Shown here piece after piece: positions 7,721-15,734 of a DNA stretch of 20,766 nucleotides (its first letter is position 1; every line of letters starts with the position of its first letter). The stretch is from a virus. The position numbers and the translations under genes were made by a program. The DNA lies in IMG/VR virus record IMGVR_UViG_3300046009_009451, positions 1 through 20,766 of that record. One strand, written 5' to 3'. The notes under the pieces are model-generated. The model made no database searches. It saw nothing but the letters and a program-made list of their open reading frames with translations, and was not told where the DNA came from.

Positions 7721-8743
7721 ATGAAAACAGCACTAGTATTAGGGGCAGGTGGTTTTATTGGTTCGTATTTAGTGCATCAACTAAAAGAAGAAGGATATTG
7801 GGTACGAGGAGTTGATTTAAAACACCCAGAATTTAGTAGAACATCAGCTGATGATTTTATTATTTGTGATTTACGTGATCCTAAAAACATAGAAAAAGTA
7901 ATAAGATTAGAAGCCTATATGGGTAATCCTTTACCTAGCAGAGGAGCTTCATACCCATTTTCAGATAAATTATCATTTGATGAAGTTTATCAATTAGCAG
8001 CCGACATGGGAGGAGCTAGTTACATCTTTACAGGGGAAAATGACGCTGATGTAATGTATAATTCAGCAATGATTAATCTAAATGTTTGTAATGAATCTGT
8101 TAAACAAAAAATTAAAAAAATATTTTACAGTTCATCAGCTTGCATTTATCCTGAATATAATCAATTAGACCCAGAAAATCCTAACTGCGAAGAATCATCA
8201 GCATATCCTGCTGAACCTGATTCTGAGTATGGTTGGGAAAAATTATTTAGTGAGCGTTTATATTTAGCATATAAAAAAAATTATGGGTTAGATGTTCGTA
8301 TAGCCCGTTTTCACAATATATTTGGGCCATATGGGACATTTGAAGGTGGTAAAGAAAAATCACCTGCGGCATTATGTCGTAAAATAGCTCAAGCATTAGA
8401 TGGAAGTGAAATTGAAGTATGGGGTGATGGTTTACAAACAAGATCATTCTTGTACATTGATGAATGTATTGAGGGAGTAAGACGATTAATGGAATCTGAT
8501 TTTGAAGGACCTGTTAATATAGGTAGCGAAGAAATGGTAACTATTAATGAATTAGCTGAAAACATAATTGATATTAGTGGTAAAAACATTACTATTAAAA
8601 ATATTCCTGGCCCAACAGGCGTCAGAGGGCGAAATTCAGATAATAAATTAATAGAAGAAAAATTAGATTGGGTTCCCATTCAACCATTATATGAAGGCCT
8701 AATTGAAACATACACTTGGATAGAAAAACAAATAAATAAATGA
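7721..8743 (+). CDS. GDP-mannose 3,5-epimerase (extended SDR)
   Basis: A 340-residue extended SDR with very strong resemblance to plant-type GDP-mannose 3,5-epimerase, which converts GDP-D-mannose to GDP-L-galactose (and GDP-L-gulose). Matches include the NAD motif GAGGFIG (8-14), LAADMGG (92-98), SSACIYPE (138-145), the Y170xxxK174 pair, RFHNIFGP (196-203), GGKEKSPAALCRK (209-221), WGDGLQTRSFLYIDECIEGV (234-253) and IPGPTGVRGRNSDN. Cys141, Tyr170, Lys174 and Lys213 each lie four positions below Cys145, Tyr174, Lys178 and Lys217 of the Arabidopsis enzyme, the known catalytic set. An insert of about 25 residues (roughly 63-87) separates DLR from LAADMGG. GDP-mannose would have to come from the host or from genes outside the window. 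Confidence 0.92.
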   Translation: MKTALVLGAGGFIGSYLVHQLKEEGYWVRGVDLKHPEFSRTSADDFIICDLRDPKNIEKVIRLEAYMGNPLPSRGASYPFSDKLSFDEVYQLAADMGGASYIFTGENDADVMYNSAMINLNVCNESVKQKIKKIFYSSSACIYPEYNQLDPENPNCEESSAYPAEPDSEYGWEKLFSERLYLAYKKNYGLDVRIARFHNIFGPYGTFEGGKEKSPAALCRKIAQALDGSEIEVWGDGLQTRSFLYIDECIEGVRRLMESDFEGPVNIGSEEMVTINELAENIIDISGKNITIKNIPGPTGVRGRNSDNKLIEEKLDWVPIQPLYEGLIETYTWIEKQINK

Positions 8744-9144
8744 AAGAAAGAAAGTACCTCCCTACATTAAGTGAATTAATCGATAGATTAAGTATTACAC
8801 AGTTAAAAGAAGTGTTCATCACAGAGCACAAAGCAGAATATGCAGCCGAAATAGCTGATATCGTACATGATATTCAATTACATCTTAACGAGAGTAAAGA
8901 ACCAATTACAGCAGAAACAATTAGAGCAATTGTAGTATTATCACAAATGAATTTACACATCTGGCATAACGAATCAAATGTGAGAAGTGGTAAGTCTGGA
9001 ACAAATGCATTAGCATTAACTCATGGTTTAAACGGTATTCGTAATACCGCTAAAAACCAAATTCAAGAGATAATGGGTGGGCGTAAAGACTATAAAATTG
9101 ACTGCTTAGCAGCTGACTTTAAAGATTGGGAAATATCATGGTAA
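8740..9144 (+). CDS. Uncharacterised helical protein with an IDRLSITQLKE motif
   Basis: A 134-residue helical protein of unknown function. It begins with a short basic tail, then TLSELIDRLSITQLKE (9-24), a long helix, and SQMNLHIWHNE (68-78). The IDRLxxxxxKE unit is shared with the 205-residue protein at 6234-6851. The two may belong to one loose family linked to glycan clusters, but the rest is too different to judge by eye. It overlaps the epimerase upstream by four bases (ATGA) and the next epimerase by seven. Its start and stop are thus locked into the sugar-nucleotide operon. Confidence 0.65.
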   Translation: MKERKYLPTLSELIDRLSITQLKEVFITEHKAEYAAEIADIVHDIQLHLNESKEPITAETIRAIVVLSQMNLHIWHNESNVRSGKSGTNALALTHGLNGIRNTAKNQIQEIMGGRKDYKIDCLAADFKDWEISW

Positions 9145-10157
9145 AAAAAATACAAATGAAAGAAATAATATTAATAACAGGAGTAGCGGGACTATTAGGT
9201 AGTAGATTAGCAGATTGGCTTATTGAAAATCATCCTGAATATGATGTAGTTGGAATAGATGATTTAAGTGGTGGATATATAGAGAATATTAATCCTAAGG
9301 TTATTTTTTGGAAAGCTAATCTTACTGATTCAACAATAGATAATTGTTTTGAAATACATAAACCTAAATATGTTTTTCATTTTGCAGCTTATGCGGCTGA
9401 AGGTTTATCTCCCTTTATTAGAACATTTAATTATACTAATAATTTAGTAGCAACGGCCGCTATAGTTAATAATTGTATTAAATATGATATTAAACGTTTA
9501 GTATTTACATCAACTATGGCTGTTTATGGTTATGGAGAAGGAGGTATTTTTCATGAAGATATGAAACGAAATCCTATTGATCCATATGGTGTAGCTAAAT
9601 CTGCTTGTGAACTTGATATTGAAATTGCAAATAAACAACATGGTTTAGATTATTGTATTATTCGTCCACATAATGTATTTGGTATTAAACAAAATATTTG
9701 GGATAAATACAGAAACGTGTTAGGAATATGGATGTTCCAACATATGAATAATGAGCCTATGTTTATATTTGGTGATGGCAAACAAACTAGAGCATTTAGT
9801 TATATAGATGATAGTTTAGAACCTTTATGGAATGCTGCTATTACTCCAAATGCATCTAAACAAATAATAAATTTAGGAGGAATAAATGAGTATAGTATCT
9901 TAGAAGCAAATCAAATTTTAAGAGAAGTAATTGGTGGAGGAGAAATTGTTTTTAAAGAACAAAGACATGAAGTAAAATACGCTATCCCAACATGGCAAAA
10001 ATCAGTTGATATATTAGGATTTAAACATAAAATAGATTTAAAAGAAGGTCTTATTAAAATGTGGGAATGGGCCCAACAACAACCAAAACGAGAAAGATTT
10101 ATTTGGTCTTCATATGAATTAGATAAAGGAATTTATAATTTTTGGAAAAATGAATAA
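9138..10157 (+). CDS. NAD-dependent sugar-nucleotide epimerase (GalE-like SDR)
   Basis: A 339-residue extended SDR. It has the NAD motif TGVAGLLG (14-21), GIDDLSGG (39-46) where UDP-glucose 4-epimerases carry 'xDNLxxG', HFAA (81-84), TSTMAVYG (124-131), catalytic Y150xxxK154 (DPYGVAK), RPHNVFG and GDGKQTRAFSYIDD. A C-terminal extension (QQPKRERFIWSSYELDKG) is unlike classical GalE. It probably interconverts the C4 configuration of an NDP-hexose, but the substrate is not proven. The frame is open upstream to a TTG at 9126. I prefer ATG 9138, which overlaps the previous stop by seven bases; ATG 9156 is also possible. Confidence 0.82.
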   Translation: MVKKIQMKEIILITGVAGLLGSRLADWLIENHPEYDVVGIDDLSGGYIENINPKVIFWKANLTDSTIDNCFEIHKPKYVFHFAAYAAEGLSPFIRTFNYTNNLVATAAIVNNCIKYDIKRLVFTSTMAVYGYGEGGIFHEDMKRNPIDPYGVAKSACELDIEIANKQHGLDYCIIRPHNVFGIKQNIWDKYRNVLGIWMFQHMNNEPMFIFGDGKQTRAFSYIDDSLEPLWNAAITPNASKQIINLGGINEYSILEANQILREVIGGGEIVFKEQRHEVKYAIPTWQKSVDILGFKHKIDLKEGLIKMWEWAQQQPKRERFIWSSYELDKGIYNFWKNE

Positions 10158-10160
10158 AAA

Positions 10161-11078
10161 ATGAAAATAAAAATATCATATCATATAATGCCTTGGGAAA
10201 TTGATTATGCTTTTTTATCATTCACCCAATTAAAAAAAACTTCATTTTATTTATCCAAAGATGTAGAAATAAAAATAGATGTTGCTTTAAATTGTTCTAA
10301 TTATCTTATAGATTGGGATAATACTAAAATACCTAAACAATTTTTTATAGATAAATTTAATAATTTATTAGTTTTACTTAAAGATTATACTGTTAATCCT
10401 ATAATATATCAGGGTGATGAAAATTATGGGTTTTTTGATGTACAAAAAATAGCATATGAAAAAGATATAGATTATTATATAGGGTTATGTCCTGATATAT
10501 ATTTTAGCGAACATACTATTCCATTACTTATAGAAGCCGCTCAACAAACAGATAATAAATACTTTGTAATTACCCCAGAAATATATAAAATGTGGGATCA
10601 TACATGGGATGAAATCACAAATCAAAAATTTATTAATGTTCCATACAATGAATGGAATGAAGGCGATATATTTAAAATTAGATATGAAGTAAAAAATAAT
10701 CTAAATGAAGCTTTTTTAGAGGAAACAAAATTAAGTAAATGGGCATGGTGGTGTGATATATACAGTAAAGAGTTTTATGAAACAATTGCTCCTATCCCTG
10801 AAGAATGGATTGGTTATGGTGGGTGGGATTTTTATTCTATGATTATAAGTGAATATATAAAATCTAAAGGAGTTGATTTTAAACAATATGTTTTAAGAGG
10901 ACAAACTATATTTGAATACCCTATAGGTCCTTTAAAAGCAAGAGGATTTACTGGTTATTATAAAGATTATTTTACAATTAAAACTGATGCTCCAAACCAA
11001 AGAAAAATTTTTGAAGAAAATCTCCCTTTATTTTTAAAACAACAAATTAAAACATTACATAATAAAAAAATAATTTAA
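10161..11078 (+). CDS. Probable GT-A-like glycosyltransferase, family not assigned
   Basis: A 305-residue protein. YYIGLCPDIYFSEHTIPLLI (105-124) has the hydrophobic strand, acidic residue and following helix typical of the DXD region of GT-A enzymes, though with C-P-D in place of D-x-D. EWIGYGGWDFYSM (215-227) resembles the 'GxGGxDxD' C-terminal segment of galactosyltransferase-like GT2/GT7 proteins. Several Trp-rich stretches (KWAWWCDIYSKEF) lie between. The assignment rests on these two segments and on the surrounding glycosyltransferase genes. It is AT-rich like the GT17 and GT10 genes. The stop and the next ATG overlap by one base. Confidence 0.6.
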   Translation: MKIKISYHIMPWEIDYAFLSFTQLKKTSFYLSKDVEIKIDVALNCSNYLIDWDNTKIPKQFFIDKFNNLLVLLKDYTVNPIIYQGDENYGFFDVQKIAYEKDIDYYIGLCPDIYFSEHTIPLLIEAAQQTDNKYFVITPEIYKMWDHTWDEITNQKFINVPYNEWNEGDIFKIRYEVKNNLNEAFLEETKLSKWAWWCDIYSKEFYETIAPIPEEWIGYGGWDFYSMIISEYIKSKGVDFKQYVLRGQTIFEYPIGPLKARGFTGYYKDYFTIKTDAPNQRKIFEENLPLFLKQQIKTLHNKKII

Positions 11079-11968
11079 TGCATATATTTGCTAATTTTAG
11101 AAATCCTATAAGTGATCCTTATTTGCTTTATATAAAAGAAAAATTTGGTAATAAACCAATTACTTTTTGGTATGATAAGTTTCCTGAATCTCAAGATCAA
11201 TTAAATATAAATCCTTATAATTTTTTGTTTATACATGAACCTAATGAATTTTTTGGGTATGCAACACCTGCTATAAAATTTCAAGATTTATACACTGCTA
11301 TACTATCCTGGGATCAAAATATTTTAGATAATTGCCAAAATGGAGTTAAATTTACCTATAATGGTGCTACTTTAGACCCTGATTATATAGAGCAAATAAA
11401 AGATAAAGAAAAGCAATTTCAAATTAGCTTTCTATGTGGTAATAAAAACATGGTTGAAGGGCATATATTAAGACATAAAGTTTATGGATTAGATAATAAA
11501 ATAATTATTCCTAAAAAATGGTATTATGTTTTAGAAGACTTTGATACAGAGAATGGAGTTAGACCTGGCTATGACAACTACAATAAAGATTTATCACATA
11601 TCCCTTCAGGAATAGATGTGATTGGATATGGTCGTAGGGTTTTATTTGATGACAGTATGTTTAATGTTGTTATAGAAAATGTAAATAGTTTAAATTGGTA
11701 TAATAAAATAGGAGATGCTTTTTTAAGCAAAACTCTTCCCGTATATTGGGGTTGTTCAAACATAAGTGAATTTGGTTATGATGAACGAGGTATTATTAGA
11801 TTTAATAATGAAAAGGAATTATTAGATATTATAAATAATTTAACTCCTGATTTATATAATAAAATGAAACCTTATATTGATTATAACTATGAAGTAGCTA
11901 AATTAGATTTTTTTGAAGATAGAATAAGTGAATTCTTTAATGAATTTATTAAATTGAATAATATATGA
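11078..11968 (+). CDS. GT10-family (alpha-1,3-fucosyltransferase-like) glycosyltransferase
   Basis: A 296-residue protein whose C-terminal half carries the GT10 signature: MFNVVIENVNSLNWYNK (194-210), then IGDAFLSKTLPVYWG (211-225). This matches the 'FxxxxEN...xEKxxxAxxxGxxPVYWG' motif that binds the GDP part of GDP-fucose. The N-terminal half is divergent, as usual in the family. Known members transfer L-fucose from GDP-L-fucose. Because a GDP-L-galactose-forming enzyme is encoded in the same cluster and L-galactose is 6-hydroxy-L-fucose, GDP-L-galactose is a possible donor (inference). The TGA stop overlaps the next ATG. Confidence 0.83.
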   Translation: MHIFANFRNPISDPYLLYIKEKFGNKPITFWYDKFPESQDQLNINPYNFLFIHEPNEFFGYATPAIKFQDLYTAILSWDQNILDNCQNGVKFTYNGATLDPDYIEQIKDKEKQFQISFLCGNKNMVEGHILRHKVYGLDNKIIIPKKWYYVLEDFDTENGVRPGYDNYNKDLSHIPSGIDVIGYGRRVLFDDSMFNVVIENVNSLNWYNKIGDAFLSKTLPVYWGCSNISEFGYDERGIIRFNNEKELLDIINNLTPDLYNKMKPYIDYNYEVAKLDFFEDRISEFFNEFIKLNNI

Positions 11969-12447
11969 TATTTCCAGAAGTAAAAATATATACACCAGAC
12001 GTTTACACTGATTTTAGAGGTGACTTATGGACATTATGGAATAAAGATAAATTCGAACCTAAATTAGATTTTAATCACGATAAAATATCTACATCAAGAA
12101 AACACGTATTAAGAGGCATCCATGGCGACGATAAATCATGGAAACTAATTACATGTTTATATGGTGAAATGTACTTTGTAGTAGTAGATAATAGACCTGA
12201 TTCTCCAAACTATTTAAAATGGGATTGGCTAATACTAGATGATAAAACTAAAAAATCAGTATTAGTACCTCCTATGTTCGGAAATGGATTCTTAGTACTA
12301 AGTAACCATTCAGTATTCCATTATAAATGGGCTTACGAAGGAGAATATGCTGATGTAGGTCAACAATTTACATTGAAATGGAACGCGCCACAAATAGGTA
12401 TTGATTGGCCTATTGATAACCCAATATTACAAAAACGAGACAAATAA
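11965..12447 (+). CDS. RmlC-like sugar-nucleotide 3,5-epimerase (cupin)
   Basis: A 160-residue cupin with the RmlC pattern: DFRGDLWTLW (16-25), STSRKHVLRGIHGDD (42-56) with the likely catalytic His53, the GEMYFVVVDNRPDSPNYLKW strand region, VPPMFGNGFLVLS (101-113) and YKWAYEGEY (120-128). RmlC-type enzymes invert C3 and/or C5 of 4-keto-6-deoxy sugars. The usual 'PxGFAHGF' is changed to 'PPMFGNGF' here. No RmlA, RmlB or RmlD partner is recognisable, so dTDP-rhamnose synthesis is unlikely. A GDP-linked 4-keto substrate from the 17372 enzyme is possible, as in the RmlC-like epimerases of GDP-heptose modification pathways. Confidence 0.8.
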   Translation: MIFPEVKIYTPDVYTDFRGDLWTLWNKDKFEPKLDFNHDKISTSRKHVLRGIHGDDKSWKLITCLYGEMYFVVVDNRPDSPNYLKWDWLILDDKTKKSVLVPPMFGNGFLVLSNHSVFHYKWAYEGEYADVGQQFTLKWNAPQIGIDWPIDNPILQKRDK

Positions 12448-12448
12448 T

Positions 12449-13045
12449 ATGAGAAAAAGCTACACAGTACAAGAGTTAATTGACTTTGAAACTAGAGTAA
12501 AGGAAGCATATGAAGTTGGACAAATTAAAGGTCCTGTTCATTTATCTAGAAACAATGAGCTAAAGTTAATTGAATTATTTCAACAAATAAGTGAGAATGA
12601 TTGGGTATTTTCTGCTTGGAGAAACCATTATCATGCTTTACTTCATGGGGTTGATCCTGAATATCTGTTTAAGACAATTAGTGAAGGTAAAAGTATGGGT
12701 ACTAACAACATTGAACCTAACTTCTATGCTTCATCAATTGTAGGTGGTATTATTCCTATTGCTTTAGGAGTAGCACAAGCACTTAAATTAAAAAATTCAC
12801 CAAATAAAGTATGGTGCTTTATAGGTGATATGACAATGGAAACAGGAGGTTTTTGGGAGGCTTATAAATACTCTCGTAACTTCAATTTACCACTTCAATT
12901 TATAGTTGAAGATAATAATTTGAGTGTTCACACACCAACAACAACTGCTTGGAATAAAAGAATGAAAGTACCTGAAGGGGTAATTTATTATGATTATGAA
13001 ATGCATTATCCACATCATGGAACTGGTAATTGGGTTAACTTTTAA
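12449..13045 (+). CDS. TPP-dependent enzyme, PP-domain subunit (E1-alpha-like)
   Basis: A 198-residue protein equal to the pyrophosphate-binding half of E1-alpha/transketolase-type thiamine-diphosphate enzymes. Visible parts are SAWRNHYHALLHGVD (55-69), ASSIVGGIIPIALGVAQALK (94-113) and CFIGDMTMETGGFWEA (123-138) with Gly126-Asp127, then FIVEDNN with Asn156/157. Gly-Asp and the downstream Asn are the Mg-diphosphate ligands of the family. The frame extends upstream to a TTG at 12401, but ATG 12449 in a TAA-T-ATG junction with the RmlC-like gene is the better start. It needs the next gene's product for the other half of the active site. Confidence 0.85.
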   Translation: MRKSYTVQELIDFETRVKEAYEVGQIKGPVHLSRNNELKLIELFQQISENDWVFSAWRNHYHALLHGVDPEYLFKTISEGKSMGTNNIEPNFYASSIVGGIIPIALGVAQALKLKNSPNKVWCFIGDMTMETGGFWEAYKYSRNFNLPLQFIVEDNNLSVHTPTTTAWNKRMKVPEGVIYYDYEMHYPHHGTGNWVNF

Positions 13046-13054
13046 AATTAATAT

Positions 13055-13591
13055 ATGAAATATAGAGACGAATTAATTAGAGCAATGGAATGGTTAGGTG
13101 AAAAACCTAATACTGTATTTACAGGACAAGCAATCGCCCTTAGTGGCCATGCAATTTCAGGAACAATGGCAAAGGTTCCAAGTGAAAAACGTATTGAACT
13201 TCCTGTACTTGAAGAAACACAACTAGGAATGGCAACAGGTTTAGCATTAGAAGGATTTGTTCCTATTACATGTTATCCTCGTTTTGATTTCTTTATTTTA
13301 TCAATGAATCAATTAGTAAATCATTTAGATAAAATAAGAGAAATGACTGAAAATAAAATGCAACCTAAAGTAATTATTAGAGTTGCTGTTGGATCTAAAA
13401 AACCATTTTCAGCAGGCCCTCAACACACTCAAGATCATACTGAGGCTATGAAATTAATGTTAACTGACATTGACATAATTACATTAAATGAACCAGAAGA
13501 TATATTTCCTGCTTTTGAAAAAGCATATGAACGCACAGATGGAAAATCAACTTTAATAATCGAATACGCAGACTACTATGGAACAAAATAA
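13055..13591 (+). CDS. TPP-dependent enzyme, Pyr-domain subunit (E1-beta-like)
   Basis: A 178-residue protein equal to the aminopyrimidine-binding half of E1-beta/transketolase. It contains LPVLEETQLGMATGLALEG (49-67), with Glu53 aligned to the glutamate that activates thiamine diphosphate, then ITCYPRFDFFILSMNQLVNH. Classical E1-beta is about 325 residues and transketolase has a third C-terminal domain. This protein ends after the Pyr domain, so the pair is a minimal PP + Pyr enzyme, like sulfopyruvate decarboxylase in layout. It lies 9 bases after the PP gene in the same frame, separated by two in-frame TAA codons. Likely chemistry is decarboxylation or two-carbon transfer to a keto sugar (inference). 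Confidence 0.83.
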   Translation: MKYRDELIRAMEWLGEKPNTVFTGQAIALSGHAISGTMAKVPSEKRIELPVLEETQLGMATGLALEGFVPITCYPRFDFFILSMNQLVNHLDKIREMTENKMQPKVIIRVAVGSKKPFSAGPQHTQDHTEAMKLMLTDIDIITLNEPEDIFPAFEKAYERTDGKSTLIIEYADYYGTK

Positions 13592-14768
13592 ATTTAGTTG
13601 GCCGTTAATTAACGACAATATTACTCAAAAGGATAGATCAGTATTAGCTGATTTCTGTTTAAACGGAGAACGCTTTACTAATGGAGCTAAAGTAAAAGAA
13701 TTTGAAAAACAATGGTCTGAATGGCTTGGAGTTAAACATTCAGTAATGGTTAATTCAGGTGCATCTGCTAATTTTATTTCTATTGCAATGGTAAAAGAAT
13801 TATTAGGTGTGGGTGAAGTAATTGTTCCTCCAATTGGATGGGTTTCAGATATTTCATCTGTAGTACAATTAGGAATGACACCTGTATTTGTAGATGTTGA
13901 TATTAACAATTTTAATATTACTGCTGAAAACATTAAAGCAGCTATTACTAAAGATACTAAAGCAATTGTATTAGTTCATACATTAGGATTTAATGCTATG
14001 ACTGATGAAATTATTCAAATAGCAAAAGATAATGATATTATATTAATTGAAGACTGCTGTGAGGCACATGGTGCTAAATTTGGAGATAAAAGAGTAGGAT
14101 CAATTGGTGATATTAGTTTATTCTCATTCTACTTTGGACACCACATTACAACTATTGAAGGTGGTATTGTATGTGTTAATAATGATAAATTATATGACTT
14201 AGCTAAATTATTCCGTTCACACGGTATGACTAGAGAAGCATCACTTGAATTACAAACAGAATACCAACAAAACCATCCAGACTTAAATCCATTATTTACA
14301 TTCGCCGTAGCTGGATTTAACATGAGGTCAACTGAGCTTAATGCTGTATTAGGATTAGAACAACTGCAACGTTTAGATTATAATATTGAGCGTCGTAGAG
14401 ATAATCTTGATATTTGGTTAAAACATCTTGATCCATCTAAATTTAAAACATCATTTAATGTAGAAGGTAATAGTAACTTTGCTTTACCATTGGTAATGCA
14501 AGAAAGTTATAGAAATTCTTTAAAAATTAATGATGATTATAGCAGTGTATGCGATGTTTTAGATTTAAACGGTGTTGAATATAGATTAGGAACAGCAGGT
14601 GGTGGTAATCAAGCTAGACAACCATACCTTAAAAACTACCCATATAGAATAAGTGGAGAATTGAAAAATGCTGATTATATTCACGATAATGCACTTTATA
14701 TAGGTAATCATACTGATTTAACTAAAGAGCAAATTATTAACTTATGTAAAAACTTAAATAATGTTTAA
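13578..14768 (+). CDS. ColD/E1-like PLP-dependent sugar 3-dehydratase (DegT fold)
   Basis: A 396-residue DegT/DnrJ/EryC1-fold protein. VNSGASANFISI (58-69) binds the PLP phosphate and IEDCCEAHGA (157-166) supplies the aspartate for the pyridine nitrogen. The position normally held by the Schiff-base lysine reads FSFYFGHHITTIEGG (182-196), with His188-His189 where aminotransferases such as ArnB have K-N. A Lys-to-His change here is the hallmark of sugar 3-dehydratases: ColD (GDP-4-keto-6-deoxy-mannose 3-dehydratase, His188) and E1 of CDP-ascarylose synthesis. The product would be a 4-keto-3,6-dideoxy sugar nucleotide. It overlaps the TPP Pyr-subunit gene by 14 bases and the next SDR gene by 8, so the set is co-translated. 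Confidence 0.85.
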   Translation: MEQNKFSWPLINDNITQKDRSVLADFCLNGERFTNGAKVKEFEKQWSEWLGVKHSVMVNSGASANFISIAMVKELLGVGEVIVPPIGWVSDISSVVQLGMTPVFVDVDINNFNITAENIKAAITKDTKAIVLVHTLGFNAMTDEIIQIAKDNDIILIEDCCEAHGAKFGDKRVGSIGDISLFSFYFGHHITTIEGGIVCVNNDKLYDLAKLFRSHGMTREASLELQTEYQQNHPDLNPLFTFAVAGFNMRSTELNAVLGLEQLQRLDYNIERRRDNLDIWLKHLDPSKFKTSFNVEGNSNFALPLVMQESYRNSLKINDDYSSVCDVLDLNGVEYRLGTAGGGNQARQPYLKNYPYRISGELKNADYIHDNALYIGNHTDLTKEQIINLCKNLNNV

Positions 14769-15732
14769 AGATCAAAATGTATTAGTAACAGGTGGTGGTG
14801 GGATGATTGGCCGCTCATTAGTTAGATTATTATTAGAACGTGGGGCAAAAATTACAATTGCTGATTTAACTGAACCTTCTGATTTGCCTGAAGGAGTAAA
14901 TTGTATAAAAGTTGATCTTAGATATTTCAACCAATGTGAAGAAATTTGTCAAGGCAGAGATTATATCTTTAATCTTGTAGGTATTAAAGGTTCACCTAAA
15001 ATGTGTGCTGAACAACCAGTTGACTTTATGGTTCCAATGTTGCAATTTAATACCAACATGATGGAAGCAGCTCATAGAGCAAAAGTTAAATGGTACTTAT
15101 ATACTAGCTCAGTTGGCGTTTATGCTCCAGCAGATGTATTTTATGAAGATACAGTTTGGAGTACAATGCCGTCTCCAAATGATAGATTTGCAGGTTGGGC
15201 TAAACGTATTGGTGAATTACAAGCTGAAGCTTATGGCATACAATATGGTACAAAAAATATATCAATTGTAAGACCTGCTAATGTGTTTGGTGCTTATGAC
15301 AATTTCAACCCAGCAAACGCAATGGTTGTTCCTTCATTAATTAGAAAGGCACAAGAAAATGATGTATTAGAAGTATGGGGTGATGGTTCAACAATTAGAG
15401 ACTTCATTCATGCTGATGACGTTGCTTTAGGTATGATATATGCTGTTGAAAAACAGATAACTGAGCCGATTAACCTAGGATCAGGTAAGGGGTACTCAAT
15501 TAAGGAAGTCGTTGATATGGTCGTTAAACATTCAGGTAAACAACTTGAAGTAAAATGGTTAACAGATAAACCAGCAGGCGATAAAATCCGTTTATTTGAT
15601 ATGGCTAGAGCTAAATCTTATGGATTTGATATCTCAGTATCATTAGAAGAAGGAATTAAAAGTACTACTGATTGGTTCCTAAACAATAAAGAAATATTAG
15701 ATAAAAGATATAACGCGTTTGTAAATCACTAG
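14761..15732 (+). CDS. Extended SDR lacking the YxxxK tyrosine
   Basis: A 323-residue NAD-dependent epimerase/dehydratase relative. It has TGGGGMIG (10-17) for NAD binding, DLRYFNQC, YTSSVGVYAP (114-123), IVRPANVFGAYDNF and WGDGSTIRDFIHADDV. The usual catalytic Y-x-x-x-K reads FAGWAK at 143-148: Lys148 is present but Ala144 replaces the Tyr, with Phe143 next to it. The NFNPANAMVVPSLI segment resembles the GDP-fucose-synthase side of the family. It follows the ColD-like gene with an 8-base overlap and probably acts on the same intermediate. Whether it is a reductase, an epimerase or altered in activity cannot be told. Confidence 0.78.
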   Translation: MFKDQNVLVTGGGGMIGRSLVRLLLERGAKITIADLTEPSDLPEGVNCIKVDLRYFNQCEEICQGRDYIFNLVGIKGSPKMCAEQPVDFMVPMLQFNTNMMEAAHRAKVKWYLYTSSVGVYAPADVFYEDTVWSTMPSPNDRFAGWAKRIGELQAEAYGIQYGTKNISIVRPANVFGAYDNFNPANAMVVPSLIRKAQENDVLEVWGDGSTIRDFIHADDVALGMIYAVEKQITEPINLGSGKGYSIKEVVDMVVKHSGKQLEVKWLTDKPAGDKIRLFDMARAKSYGFDISVSLEEGIKSTTDWFLNNKEILDKRYNAFVNH

Positions 15733-15734
15733 TT

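Noticed and set aside
8247-8831. Minus-strand frames inside and around the GDP-mannose 3,5-epimerase gene
   Set aside because: They are antisense shadows of a strongly conserved protein, are low in complexity and have no start context. The same applies to the other minus-strand frames at 2379, 11578, 13625, 14129, 16992 and 19910.
11965-12447. A dTDP-rhamnose pathway based on the RmlC-like gene
   Set aside because: No RmlA, RmlB or RmlD is recognisable in the window. The surrounding dehydratase and epimerase genes look GDP-sugar related.
12401-12448. Upstream TTG extension of the TPP PP-domain gene
   Set aside because: It would overlap the RmlC-like gene by 47 bases and add residues unlike the family. 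ATG 12449 sits in a TAA-T-ATG junction used by other genes.
13043-13057. Idea that the TPP pair is one gene broken by a nonsense mutation
   Set aside because: The two parts are in the same frame, but two TAA codons separate them and the second has a good ATG context. The split falls exactly between the PP and Pyr domains, as in natural two-subunit enzymes.
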